Assembly (NCBI GenBank): GCA_019359245.1
Contig: JAHHHR010000005.1
Span: 1-64,000 of the forward strand
Direction of reading: 5' to 3'
Length of the DNA stretch: 64,000 nucleotides
DNA from: Nostoc desertorum CM1-VF14
GTDB lineage: Bacteria > Cyanobacteriota > Cyanobacteriia > Cyanobacteriales > Nostocaceae
This document shows, in pieces, positions 38,042 to 46,987 of this stretch. A model generated the notes under the pieces. The model did no database searches. It saw only the letters and a program-made list of their open reading frames with translations, and was not told the origin of the DNA. Position 1 is the first letter of the stretch. Each line of letters starts with the position of its first letter. The position numbers and the translations under genes were made by a program.

Positions 38042-38069
38042 GGTGCGTTACGCTGTAGGCTAACGCACC
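38042..38069. terminator. GGTGCGTTA hairpin, dispersed type, at the 3' end of fabG
   Basis: Perfect 9-base arms (GGTGCGTTA / TAACGCACC) flank a 10-base loop. It lies 27 bases beyond the fabG stop (minus strand). This GC-rich palindrome is of the kind scattered in many copies through Nostoc genomes, here placed as a terminator. Confidence 0.6.
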
Positions 38070-38095
38070 TACAAAAATTACTAACTCAGAACTAT

Positions 38096-38842
38096 TTAGG
38101 CCATTACCATACCGCCATCGACATTAAAAACTTGTCCGGTGATGTAGGTGGCGGCGGGATCGGCAGCGAGGAAACGCACCATCCCAGCGACTTCTTCGGG
38201 CTGACCGAAACGACCGAGGGGAATATATTTCAGAATATCTTCGGGGTTGTTAAGACCACTGGTCATGTCGGTGGTAATGAATCCAGGGGCGACGGCGTTA
38301 ACGGTGATGCCACGAGTAGCTAGTTCTTTGGCAACGCTTTTAGTGAAGCCGATTACACCTGCTTTGGCGGCGCTGTAGTTTGACTGGCCTGGGTTGCCCA
38401 TTTGCCCAGCAACGGAGGTAATGTTGATAATTCGCCCCGATCGCTGTTTGAGCATGATTTTACTGACGGCGCGTGTACATAAGAAAACACCAGTTAAATT
38501 AAGGTCTATCACAGCTTGCCAATCTTCTGGCTTTAAACGCAAAAGCAGCGTGTCGCGGGTAATACCTGCGTTGTTGACTAAGATATCCACACGGCTGAAC
38601 TTTTCCATAACGGCGTTAACTAGTGCGTCTACTTGATCACCTTTAGAAACATCAGCTTGGATAGCGATCGCCTGGCCTCCTGCACCTGTAATTTCTGTAA
38701 CAACTGCCTCAGCAGCTGTACTTGAACTGGCATAATTTACAACCGCAATCGCTCCTTGTGTAGCTAATTCAATTGCGATCGCTCGCCCAATTCCTCGTGA
38801 TGCACCTGTGACAATTGCGACTTTATCTTGTAATAGTGTCAT
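38096..38842 (-). CDS. fabG: 3-oxoacyl-[ACP] reductase
   Basis: This classical short-chain dehydrogenase has 248 residues. The NADPH motif is VTGASRGIGRAIA, the structural NNAG motif is in ILVNNAGITRDTLLLRL, and the catalytic triad is S in INITSVAGQMGNPGQ and YSAAK. The RDTLLLRLKPEDW and IPLGRFGQPEEVA blocks are specific to FabG as opposed to other SDRs. It reduces 3-ketoacyl-ACP in fatty acid elongation. It is monocistronic, with a dispersed hairpin behind it. Confidence 0.92.
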   Translation of the reverse strand: MTLLQDKVAIVTGASRGIGRAIAIELATQGAIAVVNYASSSTAAEAVVTEITGAGGQAIAIQADVSKGDQVDALVNAVMEKFSRVDILVNNAGITRDTLLLRLKPEDWQAVIDLNLTGVFLCTRAVSKIMLKQRSGRIINITSVAGQMGNPGQSNYSAAKAGVIGFTKSVAKELATRGITVNAVAPGFITTDMTSGLNNPEDILKYIPLGRFGQPEEVAGMVRFLAADPAATYITGQVFNVDGGMVMA

Positions 38843-39377
38843 TTGATGTTCCTCAATCTTAAAAATACCGCGCTAATTATCTTATGGTGATTTAGGGAGC
38901 ATCTGAATGAATATTGTCTGGATAAGTAAATATCTATAGTTATTTCTCTGTTAAGAGATGAAAAGATTGAAGCAATATATATATTGTTGATTTAATTTAT
39001 AGCTGCGACGCCGATACCGTACTCTTACCCAGAAGCACGCACAGCGTCTCTTAAAAAGCGTCATAGCCCGCCGTAGACATCGCTTGATTGGATAAACTAG
39101 AAAGTGTTGGAGCCACAACCGTTGTAGATATCACTTTCGTGAATGCTTGTATAGTTGTTATTTGGTTAACTAAAATAAGTTTAAATATATGTCTAATGCA
39201 TATACACAAATATAAACAACATATGTCTTTTATTATAATTATTTAATATTTTTGGCTTGTAAATCAGTCTATATTGATTAATTTAATCCTTTCCCAACAA
39301 AAACCTATGAACCTATACCGCTTTTATTTTCTAAGAATTATTATTGAAACAAACAATTGAAAATCGGTCTGTATCAC
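38843..39377. other. Non-coding gap with a dispersed repeat
   Basis: No gene is seen in these 535 bases. A GC-rich patch at 39004-39090, including TAGCCCGCCGTAGACATCGC, is related to the repeat at 578-614. The rest is AT-rich and includes the upstream region of the thioredoxin gene; no operator could be picked out. Confidence 0.5.
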
Positions 39378-39695
39378 ATGGCAACTAAAAAGCAATTTAA
39401 CAGCTTTGAAGAGATGCTGTCTGCTTCTGATGTACCTGTATTAGTAGATTTTTACGCTGACTGGTGTGGCCCATGTCAAATGATGGTGCCAATTTTAGAG
39501 CAAGTCAATGCCCAACTTAAGGATCGCCTGCGGATTGTCAAAATCGACACGGAAAAATACACAGATTTAGCCAGTCAATATAAAATTTCCGCTCTACCAA
39601 CCTTAGTACTATTTAAACAGGGTCAGCCTGTGGATCGGATAGAGGGAGTCATGCAAGCACCGCAGTTGGTGCAATATCTACAAACAAAGGTTTAA
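39378..39695 (+). CDS. Thioredoxin
   Basis: The ATG at 39378 gives 105 residues. The redox site WCGPC follows VLVDFYADWCGPCQMMVP and the cis-proline is in ISALPTLVLFKQGQPV. It reduces disulfides of target enzymes in the cytoplasm. A TTG seven codons upstream is the alternative start but lacks a ribosome binding site. The gene has its own strong terminator. It belongs to the classical Trx group; the exact class cannot be assigned by eye. Confidence 0.94.
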   Translation: MATKKQFNSFEEMLSASDVPVLVDFYADWCGPCQMMVPILEQVNAQLKDRLRIVKIDTEKYTDLASQYKISALPTLVLFKQGQPVDRIEGVMQAPQLVQYLQTKV

Positions 39696-39728
39696 GCTAA
39701 CACTTAACATTTGGATTTTAGCCGCCAG

Positions 39729-39753
39729 AGGCGCGAAATATCGCGTCTTTTTT
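39729..39753 (+). terminator. Intrinsic terminator of the thioredoxin gene
   Basis: AGGCGCGA (39729-39736) pairs with TCGCGTCT (39741-39748) with one G-T pair and a 4-base loop, followed by an immediate run of T. Confidence 0.88.
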
Positions 39754-39908
39754 AGTGGGGGTGCATAGCTGTAGCCCTACGAATCACCGTGTAAAATCTT
39801 AAGTAAATATTAAGCATATCTGCTTATATGTCTAGAGAATGTAGTTTAGAAATTGAGATGGCTATATTGTATAGATATAAGAAAATATCTTGACAAGCCA
39901 AAAAATCT

Positions 39909-40221
39909 ATGAATAACAAGCAGAAAAGATTTGACAAAGCCTATATTTGGGTGAATATTGATTTTGATAAAGTTCAACATAGAATAAATGCAGTAACTTG
40001 CCAGATTGAGCAGGTTATAAAGAAGTACCAACCTTCAAATCAAACCGATAACCCAGGCAAAAGAAACAATTAGGTTATGTGTAGAGCAAGTTTTGAGAAC
40101 AGATTTGCAAATATCAATTATTAAATATTTATCAGATGTCCAGTTACATTTGTCTCAATTAGCAGCAGCATTAACTCTTGTATCTCATACTTCTGGTGTT
40201 GATTACAAAAAATTGCAGTAA
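39909..40221 (+). pseudogene. Small gene split by a frameshift, family unknown
   Basis: The ATG at 39909 opens a 54-codon frame (MNNKQKRFDKAYIWVNIDFD, ending at a TAG at 40071). The next frame, which overlaps near 40040, continues as KPITQAKETIRLCVEQVL and then LSDVQLHLSQLAAALTLVSH to a TAA at 40219-40221. Read together, the two make a plausible helical protein of about 103 residues. A single-base change near 40040-40070 would unite them. I do not recognise the family. A separate two-gene reading cannot be ruled out, but the second part lacks a start. Confidence 0.5.
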
Positions 40222-40568
40222 CTATTGGTAGAAAAAGGGTAGGAAGCTAGATATAGAAACCTACTCTACGATGTTTACAATATTTGATCGCGAATTAATT
40301 GAACATAGTCCAAGTGTCAGCTTTAGCTTAGGCGTAGCCTAACCTAGACATCGCATCAGTTTTGTATATCACATTTTAGCAAAATAAACAATATCTGACA
40401 GTAAGTAGTATTTTTAACAAAACATTTGTAACTACCCTTGCAGTTTATTTACCCACCGCCTGCTATTCTTATAGTTACTTCGGTCTGTCATAGCAGATAG
40501 ATTATCCTCAATAATGTTTTTATTTGTTAGCGCTCATATACCATCCGGGTTATGTGGGTGCTTTTACT

Positions 40569-40817
40569 TTATCCTTCATGGCAAAAATCCGGTTTAATTT
40601 TGAGACGATGTCTGGTGTTTGGTACTCTAAGCTGACACTGAAGCTTTAATTTGACCAAAACGGCGGTTCTTTGAGCGTCTTTGCTCCTTGGCGAAGCAAT
40701 GCGCGGTAATCCTCGACTGGTTGCCCATCGTCCGTTACCATCCATTATGACGGCGATATGTTGGGGGATTTTTTGAGGGTTTAAATCGGTGGGTAATTTT
40801 GATTTGTTATTTGTCAT
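40569..40817 (-). pseudogene. Isoprenyl transferase (UppS) stump
   Basis: The first 42 codons match undecaprenyl diphosphate synthase: [20 protein letters not shown] and [10 protein letters not shown] contain the substrate-binding MDGNGRWA motif. After residue 42 the expected GHRRG and downstream motifs are absent and the rest is unrelated sequence. Normal length is about 245 residues. It cannot make a working enzyme; a full uppS must lie elsewhere. The junction contains a GC-rich patch (CTTGGCGAAGCAATGCGC), compatible with insertion of a repeat followed by deletion. Confidence 0.8.
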
Positions 40818-41197
40818 TCGTTCTTACTCCAAATAAATCAGTTCCACCAACAAACCGAGCCATCTGAGGATGCAATTTTTCCAAATACTGCCGACTTGTT
40901 TGGGTATAGCCGCGAATGGGGGCTTCTGTGTTCATCGCACCTATCAATATAGATAAAAATACCTCTGCGTCTAAGCCGATAATTTGATTGCGGTTAATCG
41001 CTTGCCAGTCGATGGGTTTCCAGGGACGCCGTTGGGGATTAACAAACTGTATCGGTAAATCTTGCAGACGTTCATGTAGTTTTTCGACTGCAATATATTT
41101 GTCTATGAGGGAACGAATGCGGCGCTGTGTTTGCAAGTAATGAGGACTGGGATAGCTTTGACCTGCTAAGTCTTCTGCGAGTGGGCTGAGGGTTTAA
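40807..41197 (-). pseudogene. Headless gene overlapping the UppS stump
   Basis: This frame is open from just after a TAA at about 41197 without a good start. It encodes some 130 residues, among them LSPLAEDLAGQSYPSPHYLQ, LQDLPIQFVNPQ and IGLDAEVFLSILIGAMNTE, and overlaps the UppS start by 11 bases. It looks like the C-terminal part of a real protein, as the sequence is well composed and translationally coupled to uppS. I do not recognise the family. The N-terminal part has been lost. Confidence 0.5.
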
Positions 41198-41440
41198 GCA
41201 TCTTTTTATACTTAAATTTTATCTCTATGCCCAATAGCCTAAGCGATCGCACTTCGTTTTGTCAGTCGGCTGAAGTCGGCAATTTTATGTGATAGGGTTG
41301 CAAAAGTCGGGGAAAAAGTTGGTTATAGAAAATTTGGGTTTCAAACCTCGCCCTTCTAAGACGTTCAACTCTCTATGTAAATGATGTTTGTAAGTATCTT
41401 AATATTAATGCTTTACTTATTCTGTCAATTCCCAAAATTA

Positions 41441-41540
41441 CTAACGATAACGCTCAAGTTGTTTTTGGGCTAACTCCAACTGTTCTTCTGGTGTTTGATA
41501 ACGCTTTCCTTGTTGGTCATAACCAATACAAAACTTGACG
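41441..41540 (-). pseudogene. Uma2/DUF820 C-terminal fragment
   Basis: The minus strand reads YDQQGKRYQTPEEQLELAQK followed by QLERYR and a stop. This coiled tail is typical of Uma2-type proteins in cyanobacteria. Nothing of the nuclease-like fold precedes it. Confidence 0.55.
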
Positions 41541-41586
41541 CTGGATATTACCAGAGACGTATTGCGATCGCCTACGGCGGGCGGGT

Positions 41587-41715
41587 ATGCTATCCCAAGC
41601 TGCCAGAACCTACGAGGAATTAGATCAAGCCATCACAATGCCCTAGATGCAGTCGCTAAAAAAGACATTATCTTAGATGGTTTTCAATCAAAATTTACTC
41701 TCTGTTCATAATTTA
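41587..41715 (+). pseudogene. Transposase C-terminal fragment (IS630-like)
   Basis: One frame reads MLSQAARTYEELDQAI, and after a frame change NALDAVAKKDI and WFS-like residues follow. The order Y-E-[ED]-L-D-x-A-I, A-L-x-A-V-[TA]-x-x-D-I, W-F is that of the tail of IS630-type transposases in Nostoc. At least one frameshift is present. Confidence 0.45.
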
Positions 41716-41747
41716 AATTCATTTATTGCCTAGCCTAATAATAATCT

Positions 41748-42575
41748 TTAATAGGAAGTTACTAGTACTTCTGTAATTTTTCCGCGCTTGTTGGCGTTAG
41801 AATTAATTGCCCTAGATGCTGATATAGTGTGGATGTTGAAACTGTTGTACAGATTGCGAATAAATTCACAATCTGAATTAGATAGCATGACTTTAACCCC
41901 ACGTTGAGCTAACTTTTCAAACACATCTTTGAGTTGAACTTGCTGATCCTCAGCAAAGCGATCGCTACTGTAACCTGTAAAATAGCTAGTTTCACTTACC
42001 GGATAGTATGGTGGGTCAAAATAAACAAAATCATCACTGCTTGTTGCATAATTTAGTACATCAACAAAATTTGCTTGTTTGATTTTAGATGTAGAAAGCG
42101 CTTCTGAGGCTGTTCGCAGTAAATCCTCAGAACAAATATTGGGATTTTCATATCTACCTAAAGGTACATTAAACTTTCCCTGTGAGTTGACTCGATAAAG
42201 ACCATTAAAACAAGTCTTATTAAGATAAATTAAACGAGCAGCTTTGTCTATATCAGTACCGCTGGAGTTATTTCTGACACTATAGTAATAATCTTGATCA
42301 TGTCGGTTTTTATGCTCTTTCAATATAAAAATTAATTCCTCAACATGATCCCTAACACAACAATAAGTATTAATTAAGTCGGCATTTATATCAGTTAAAA
42401 CTGCTGCGGTTGATTGGAGATAGAAAAAAACAGCACCACCACCTAAGAATGGCTCATAGTAATTTTTATAACTGTCGGGAAAATAAGGAATATATTGCTG
42501 TATCAACCTACTTTTACCCCCTGCCCACTTCAAAAATGGACGCGGGCTAGTTTCCTTGAGGATTTTAATTACCAT
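41748..42575 (-). CDS. Dam-type DNA adenine methyltransferase, solitary
   Basis: This 275-residue N6-adenine methylase has the SAM motif PFLKWAGGKSRLIQQY at its start, YYEPFLGGGAVFFYL, and the catalytic DPPY in FVYFDPPYYPVSETSYFTGY. It matches the Dam/DpnM alpha group that methylates GATC. The Anabaena orphan of this kind is DmtA. No restriction gene is nearby. Target GATC lies in the HIP1 octamer that is frequent in this window. The gene is next to fragment-filled DNA but has normal composition. Its specificity is inferred by family. Confidence 0.9.
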   Translation of the reverse strand: MVIKILKETSPRPFLKWAGGKSRLIQQYIPYFPDSYKNYYEPFLGGGAVFFYLQSTAAVLTDINADLINTYCCVRDHVEELIFILKEHKNRHDQDYYYSVRNNSSGTDIDKAARLIYLNKTCFNGLYRVNSQGKFNVPLGRYENPNICSEDLLRTASEALSTSKIKQANFVDVLNYATSSDDFVYFDPPYYPVSETSYFTGYSSDRFAEDQQVQLKDVFEKLAQRGVKVMLSNSDCEFIRNLYNSFNIHTISASRAINSNANKRGKITEVLVTSY

Positions 42576-42740
42576 TTATTTACGATTTAATTTAAAATAA
42601 TCATGACTAAATAAAGCCAATATAACCGACGGAGTATATTTTATATTAACTGGCTAATTTTCCAGCTGCATAGATTACAATTGAGTAGATAAAGCATATC
42701 AAAACAAACGTAAGTATATAACAAGGCAGTTTACATTCAG

Positions 42741-42947
42741 ATGTTTGACGGATTTTGGGATAACGTCTTTCGCTACCCCCGGTACTTAATTAGTATCGTC
42801 TTAGGACTGTTTCTGAACACCTTTGCGCCGTTAGTGCCATTGTTGAAGCGCCCAGTTACCTTAATCGCTATCTTGGGTTTGTTTGTGAGCAGCCTAGTCT
42901 TTCTTACTCTCACCTTACGGGCAATGCTGGGCTTGAGTACAATCTAG
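42741..42947 (+). CDS. DUF751 (Ycf33-like) membrane protein
   Basis: The 68-residue protein begins MFDGFWDNVFRYPRYLIS and has two hydrophobic helices (about residues 16-34 and 41-62), as in the DUF751/Ycf33 family of cyanobacteria and plastids. It is 123 bases upstream of rbfA in the same direction, an arrangement common in cyanobacteria. Function is not known; it is likely a thylakoid or plasma membrane protein. A short TGGGGC/GCCCCA hairpin (42961-42974) follows. Confidence 0.85.
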   Translation: MFDGFWDNVFRYPRYLISIVLGLFLNTFAPLVPLLKRPVTLIAILGLFVSSLVFLTLTLRAMLGLSTI

Positions 42948-43070
42948 ACTAGCGCTATATTGGGGCTGTGCCCCACAGACGGTTATTATTGGCGTTACTC
43001 CCGCTAAATACTGTCTATCCAACTTGCATATATTTTTGTTGTACAACCTCTGTGAGGAGGCGAAATTTTT

Positions 43071-43490
43071 ATGGCTACAAATCGCCGGGTTTCCCGCGTT
43101 GCTGAATTGATCAAACGGGAAGTTAGCCAAATGCTGCTCAATGGCATCAAGGATGACCGTGTGGGTACAGGAATGGTAAGTGTTACTGATGTTGATGTTT
43201 CCGGCGATCTCCAACACGCCAAAATCTACGTCAGTATTTATGGTACAGATGAAGCTAAAGCAGAAACAATGGCAGGCTTAAAGTCGGCTACAGGTTACGT
43301 CCGTAGCGAACTTGGGGCGCGGGTACGGCTGCGTCGTACACCAGAAGTGCTATTTCTCGAAGATCGTTCTATAGAACGCGGTAATAAAGTACTGGCACTA
43401 CTAAACCAACTTAACCATGAGCGTCCGCCAGAAAATCTAATATCAGTAGATGGCAGCACTGATCAAGATGATGAATTATTTGATGAATAA
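43071..43490 (+). CDS. rbfA: Ribosome-binding factor A
   Basis: RbfA binds the 30S subunit and helps finish 16S rRNA 5' processing, notably in the cold. The 139-residue protein has the family start [19 protein letters not shown], the KH-like core [21 protein letters not shown] and [19 protein letters not shown]. The N-terminal basic helix and the length are normal. It is preceded by GAGGAGGCGAAATTTTT before the ATG, a usable ribosome binding site. A terminator follows at 43552. Confidence 0.94.
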   Translation: MATNRRVSRVAELIKREVSQMLLNGIKDDRVGTGMVSVTDVDVSGDLQHAKIYVSIYGTDEAKAETMAGLKSATGYVRSELGARVRLRRTPEVLFLEDRSIERGNKVLALLNQLNHERPPENLISVDGSTDQDDELFDE

Positions 43491-43551
43491 GTAACTGAAA
43501 TAACAATGTAACTTCAGAACAATTAATCTCAGCAAATCCGCCAAACAGTTT

Positions 43552-43580
43552 ACAGACGTGACTAAATCGCGTCTGTTTTA
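43552..43580 (+). terminator. Intrinsic terminator of rbfA
   Basis: ACAGACG (43552-43558) pairs with CGTCTGT (43570-43576), followed by TTTTAA. It is 62 bases after the rbfA stop codon. Confidence 0.75.
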
Positions 43581-44456
43581 ATATGACCATAACCTAGTTC
43601 AGGGATCGGTAGTTGCATCTATACACTTTCTTTCTGTTTACTTTGGTCAATGCTAGGGAGTAAGGGTTTAAATATCCCACTGAACTCTCGTAAGAAAGCG
43701 GGAAGCTAACGTAACAATGGCTTCAAATCGGGGATTTGACTCTTAATGATTTGCTCCTCCTGACTATTTCAAATAACGAATTAGTACTCCACCCTTCTAC
43801 AGATGTTTATCCAACGAAAACCGTGTGACATCAGTGCTTAAATTAACCAGCAAATTACGGCTTTACTTAAGAAATTATTAACAGATACCGGGATAAAAGC
43901 CTTCATAGTGTAGTTTGGGCGTTATGTTTGGAACACTTTATACCCTAGTATCTGACAAATATTCTTATGTTGTTTAACCTTAGAGAAATACCAGCAGTTC
44001 TAGATCCGGCTTTAAGGTGATTATTTGACATATAAGCAATGCCTGCGGTGGTCATAGAGCTTGCGTTGCCCTGACTTGTACTGAGTGTAGCCTCTCCAAG
44101 AGTTAGTCGAAGTGTGGTCTAAGCCTACGCAATATAAATTCTTCCCACAGACTAAATCTTGCCTAAAGACTGTAATAGCAAGACTTTTAGACTTGTTAAA
44201 TGAAGATAATACAGCGGCCATAGCAGGTTAAGTTAACTACTCGGAATTTTTTTTGTAAAGCGGATTTTCGATAAATGTCAGGATTCGTTGACTTTCTTAA
44301 CATTTCTTGAGATAATTTCAGGATATGTAGCGTCAAAATAAAAATAGTTCCGTATAGCAAACTACAAAATTCTAGCCACAAGTCTAAATTCTGTCATGTT
44401 TGTTCCTAATTATTAAGGGGAACACTATCGTAAGTGTTAATTTGTGAGTAAAAACC
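43581..44456. other. Long non-coding gap
   Basis: No credible gene occurs in about 880 bases. A dispersed repeat of the CTTGTACTGAGTGTAGCC...GTCGAAGTG type is at 44074-44115. The region just before 44456 is the leader of the DUF4327 gene. No tRNA cloverleaf could be made from it by eye. Confidence 0.5.
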
Positions 44457-44693
44457 ATGAGTGTGAATACGGTGCCTTCTATCAATTACTACTCTCTCGA
44501 TCTGATTCAAGACGAAGCACGCCGACTGGTGCAAAAAGGAATGGTTAGCAGACAACAGCCAATATATACTCTCTGCCAATATATTCCAGCGAGAGAGTGG
44601 GTTTGCGTTGAATGTGAATTAGAAAAATGTGACTATTTGTTACGCGATCGCATTGGCGATCTCATTGGTCGTGAACAGTGGGACAACGATTAA
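44457..44693 (+). CDS. DUF4327 small protein
   Basis: The 78-residue protein matches the cyanobacterial DUF4327 family: YYSLDLIQDEARRLVQKGMV, RQQPIYTLCQYIPAREWVCVE and the ECDYLLRDRIGDLIGRE-like C-terminus (here KCDYLLRDRIGDLIGREQW). Three cysteines are in the middle. It is soluble and has no known function. The gene stands alone in long non-coding DNA. Confidence 0.83.
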   Translation: MSVNTVPSINYYSLDLIQDEARRLVQKGMVSRQQPIYTLCQYIPAREWVCVECELEKCDYLLRDRIGDLIGREQWDND

Positions 44694-45200
44694 TCAATGT
44701 TTGATTTCAGGTTTGGGATTAGGGGTTCATTTTCGATGTGTGGATGTCACAATCAACGATCCTACGCCCAACTTGGGGGATCATCTCTGTTTTTTGATCA
44801 GCATTGCCCTACATAGAACCTTGCGTTTTTCATTAAACCAGAAGCATTTGAGTCTGAATTTATACAACTTTTCAAGTTAAGAAAGGCATCAGAAGCATTT
44901 TTTCTGTAATATGTGGTGCTACAACTTGAGTCTAGTATGTAGATTCTGTGACGTTCCTACATTTATCTGATAGGTAATTGTAGGAACTTCACTTATGACT
45001 TGCAATTCATTGCATCGCTTACTTTAAGTAAGCAATAATCTGTTTGCTGTTCAAAGCCAAAACCCGTCTTGAAAAGCTTGCTAAGTTCGACAATGAAGAG
45101 AACCTCTGCAAGTAACTGACTCAATTTTCGCAAAATCTAAAATTTGTATAGTATTTTTTCTGAAGAAATCTCACAAAGCACAGAAAAATTACCTGAATTA
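44694..45200. other. Non-coding gap
   Basis: An overlapping open frame to 44880 lacks any family pattern and is judged spurious. Nothing else is seen in this gap. Confidence 0.4.
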
Positions 45201-45554
45201 TTATCCTACTTGCTCTAAATACTGATTAATGTCTTCAATGATCTGGGTAAGTTCAGCTTCAGTAGTCAAGCGGATGTTGACGTTGCGGACAGTCAACAAA
45301 ACTTTGGCTGCGAAGGGCGTCGGCCAGATATTAGGATTACAGAAAATTTCTAAAAATACTTCACCCGTATAACGATATTCGAGGGGAGGTTGGTGAGTGA
45401 CTTTACCACCGCCAGGGGTGGGTTTAGCGGCGACAGCTTTCAGGCGCTCCATCAGTTGATCCGTCGCTGTCTTTAATTCTCGTGCTGCTTGGGGTGAAAA
45501 ACTAAAGGAGACAGAACCTTCAATTAGGTTCAATGTTAGAGGAGTTGAAGACAT
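45201..45554 (-). CDS. Conserved hypothetical protein (cyanobacterial)
   Basis: The 117-residue protein starts MSSTPLTLNLIEGSVSFSFS and has the order helix (AARELKTATDQLMERLKAV), a glycine-rich turn (PTPGGGKV), and a beta-rich C-terminal part (YRYTGEVFLEIFCNPNIW, KVLLTVRNVNIRLTTEAELTQII). No signal peptide. It looks like a conserved gene, but I can name no function. It lies next to a GC-rich block that carries the broken SDR gene. Confidence 0.65.
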   Translation of the reverse strand: MSSTPLTLNLIEGSVSFSFSPQAARELKTATDQLMERLKAVAAKPTPGGGKVTHQPPLEYRYTGEVFLEIFCNPNIWPTPFAAKVLLTVRNVNIRLTTEAELTQIIEDINQYLEQVG

Positions 45555-45683
45555 ATCTTTTTTATTAAAACTTCTTGATAAGTACTAATATTACCGGAAG
45601 AAGAGACGAAGCCGCCGAGATCGACGGCGGCGAAGCCCAACTTTTTCGAGGATGCGCCCCAGCTTTGCATTGGTGCCGCCAAA

Positions 45684-46452
45684 TCAGGCGGTAAAGCCCC
45701 CATCAATCTTCAGGTTCGCACCAGTGACGAAATCGGCTTCCGCACTGGCGAGATAGGAAACCATGCCGGCGACTTCTTCGCTTCGTCCGTAACGCTGTAG
45801 GGCAGTCATGCTTCTCATGCTGTCGGCAAAGGTACCGTCCGCTGGGTTCATGTCTGTGTCTACTGGGCCGGGTTGGATATTGTTCACCGTAATGCCACGA
45901 GGCCCGAGATCACGGGCAAGACCACGTGTGAAACTAGCGTTGGCAAAGCCCGCCGTAGGCATCGCACCCTTAGTCAAAGCATAGATGGAGCCACCAGCGA
46001 AAGGCATGATGTCGCTGTTGACGCTGCCGATCATGATGATCCGTCCGCCCTCGCCCATATGGCGAACAGCCTCCTGAGTTGCCACAAAGACGCCCTTGAC
46101 GTTAACCGCGATCAGCCGATCAAAATCATCCATTGAGAACTTCGTCGATTGTGCCCATCGCGGTGACCCCCGCGTTGTTTACAAGGATGTCGAGGCGACC
46201 GAAGACTTTCACCGTCTCGGCAACAGCGTTTTTGACCGCTTCGACATTGGCACTATCAGCGCGAAGAGCCAAGGCTTATCCACCTGCCGCTTCAATGGCG
46301 ACCACGACCTCGTCGGCTTTTTGCGGTGAGCTAGTGTAGGTGAGGGCGACAGTTGCACCATCGTCCGCGAGACGTTTGGCGATCGCCGCTCCCAGACCGC
46401 GTGAGCCGCCTGTTACCAATGCCACTTTACCTGTAAGTTTTTTGGTACTCAT
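45684..46452 (-). pseudogene. Short-chain dehydrogenase gene, nonsense and frameshift
   Basis: On the minus strand the frame starts at 46452 with [20 protein letters not shown] and reads to a TAA at 46278-46276 (codon 59) in the context AAGG-stop-ALALRADS, where SDRs usually have Q. The same frame goes on through DILVNNAGVTAMGT and fails near 46140; the remainder (from 46133, MDDFDRLIAVNVKGVFVATQ) is in another frame and includes the YALTKGAM catalytic block and VTGANLKIDGGFTA. The gene is thus broken twice. It is visibly GC-rich with proteobacterium-like codons, unlike its neighbours, so it was probably acquired and then lost. Confidence 0.88.
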
Positions 46453-46987
46453 AGTATTCCTGATTCAAACTCGCCGTCTGAGGAAAATTGACCTTTGGAA
46501 TTATATGGCTCAAGTTCTTACTCAAACTTGTAAGAGTATCAAATTTTCACTCATCTCTCTGGCTTATTAATTTATTTTTAGTGAGAGGAATGTAAAAACT
46601 TACTTCTAGGTTTACTCATTATAAGGTAGTAAATAACGCCCATTAAGTTTGTCAGTTATCCTGATCAAGTACAGATTACTAATGGTCGTCATCATCTCTT
46701 TGAATACAATTCGGTCTGGATTAAGTGGATATATGAATAACAAAATTAGTTAAAATATTTCTGTAATTAATGCTAAACATCTGCTGTTATCTGTAAAGAC
46801 ATTACTAATACCTATAAAGCTTGTAGCTGCTGTTAGTTATAAATAATCTCAACAAATTGGTATAAAACATAGGGACTATAGAGAGACTTAATTCTTACTG
46901 CGTAAGACTTTGATACATTTTATTTGTGTTTATTTGTATTTTGAGTTCTACATTAGAAGACATAGAACTTGATGTAATAAATTATCT
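46453..46987. other. Non-coding gap upstream of the CDF gene
   Basis: AT-rich, no gene seen. Its right end is the leader of the cation exporter gene. No operator was found by eye. Confidence 0.4.

Larger units (their letters stand above)
41198..41747. other. Gap filled with gene fragments
   Basis: It holds a Uma2-like C-terminal fragment (minus strand, 41441-41540) and a transposase tail (plus strand, 41587-41715), listed separately. The rest shows no coding pattern. Confidence 0.5.

Noticed and set aside
40569..40817. Short functional isoprenyl transferase
   Set aside because: Only the first motif remains; the rest of the fold and the other substrate sites are missing.
43581..44456. Possible tRNA or small RNA gene in the long gap
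   Set aside because: No cloverleaf, T-loop or CCA-type pattern was found by eye; only a dispersed repeat was supported.
44629..44880. 83-codon frame overlapping the DUF4327 gene
   Set aside because: No family pattern, no ribosome binding site, and its first part is a shadow of the DUF4327 gene.
45684..46133. Intact 149-residue SDR protein
   Set aside because: It lacks the nucleotide-binding half, which is present upstream in broken frames; it is the 3' part of a pseudogene.
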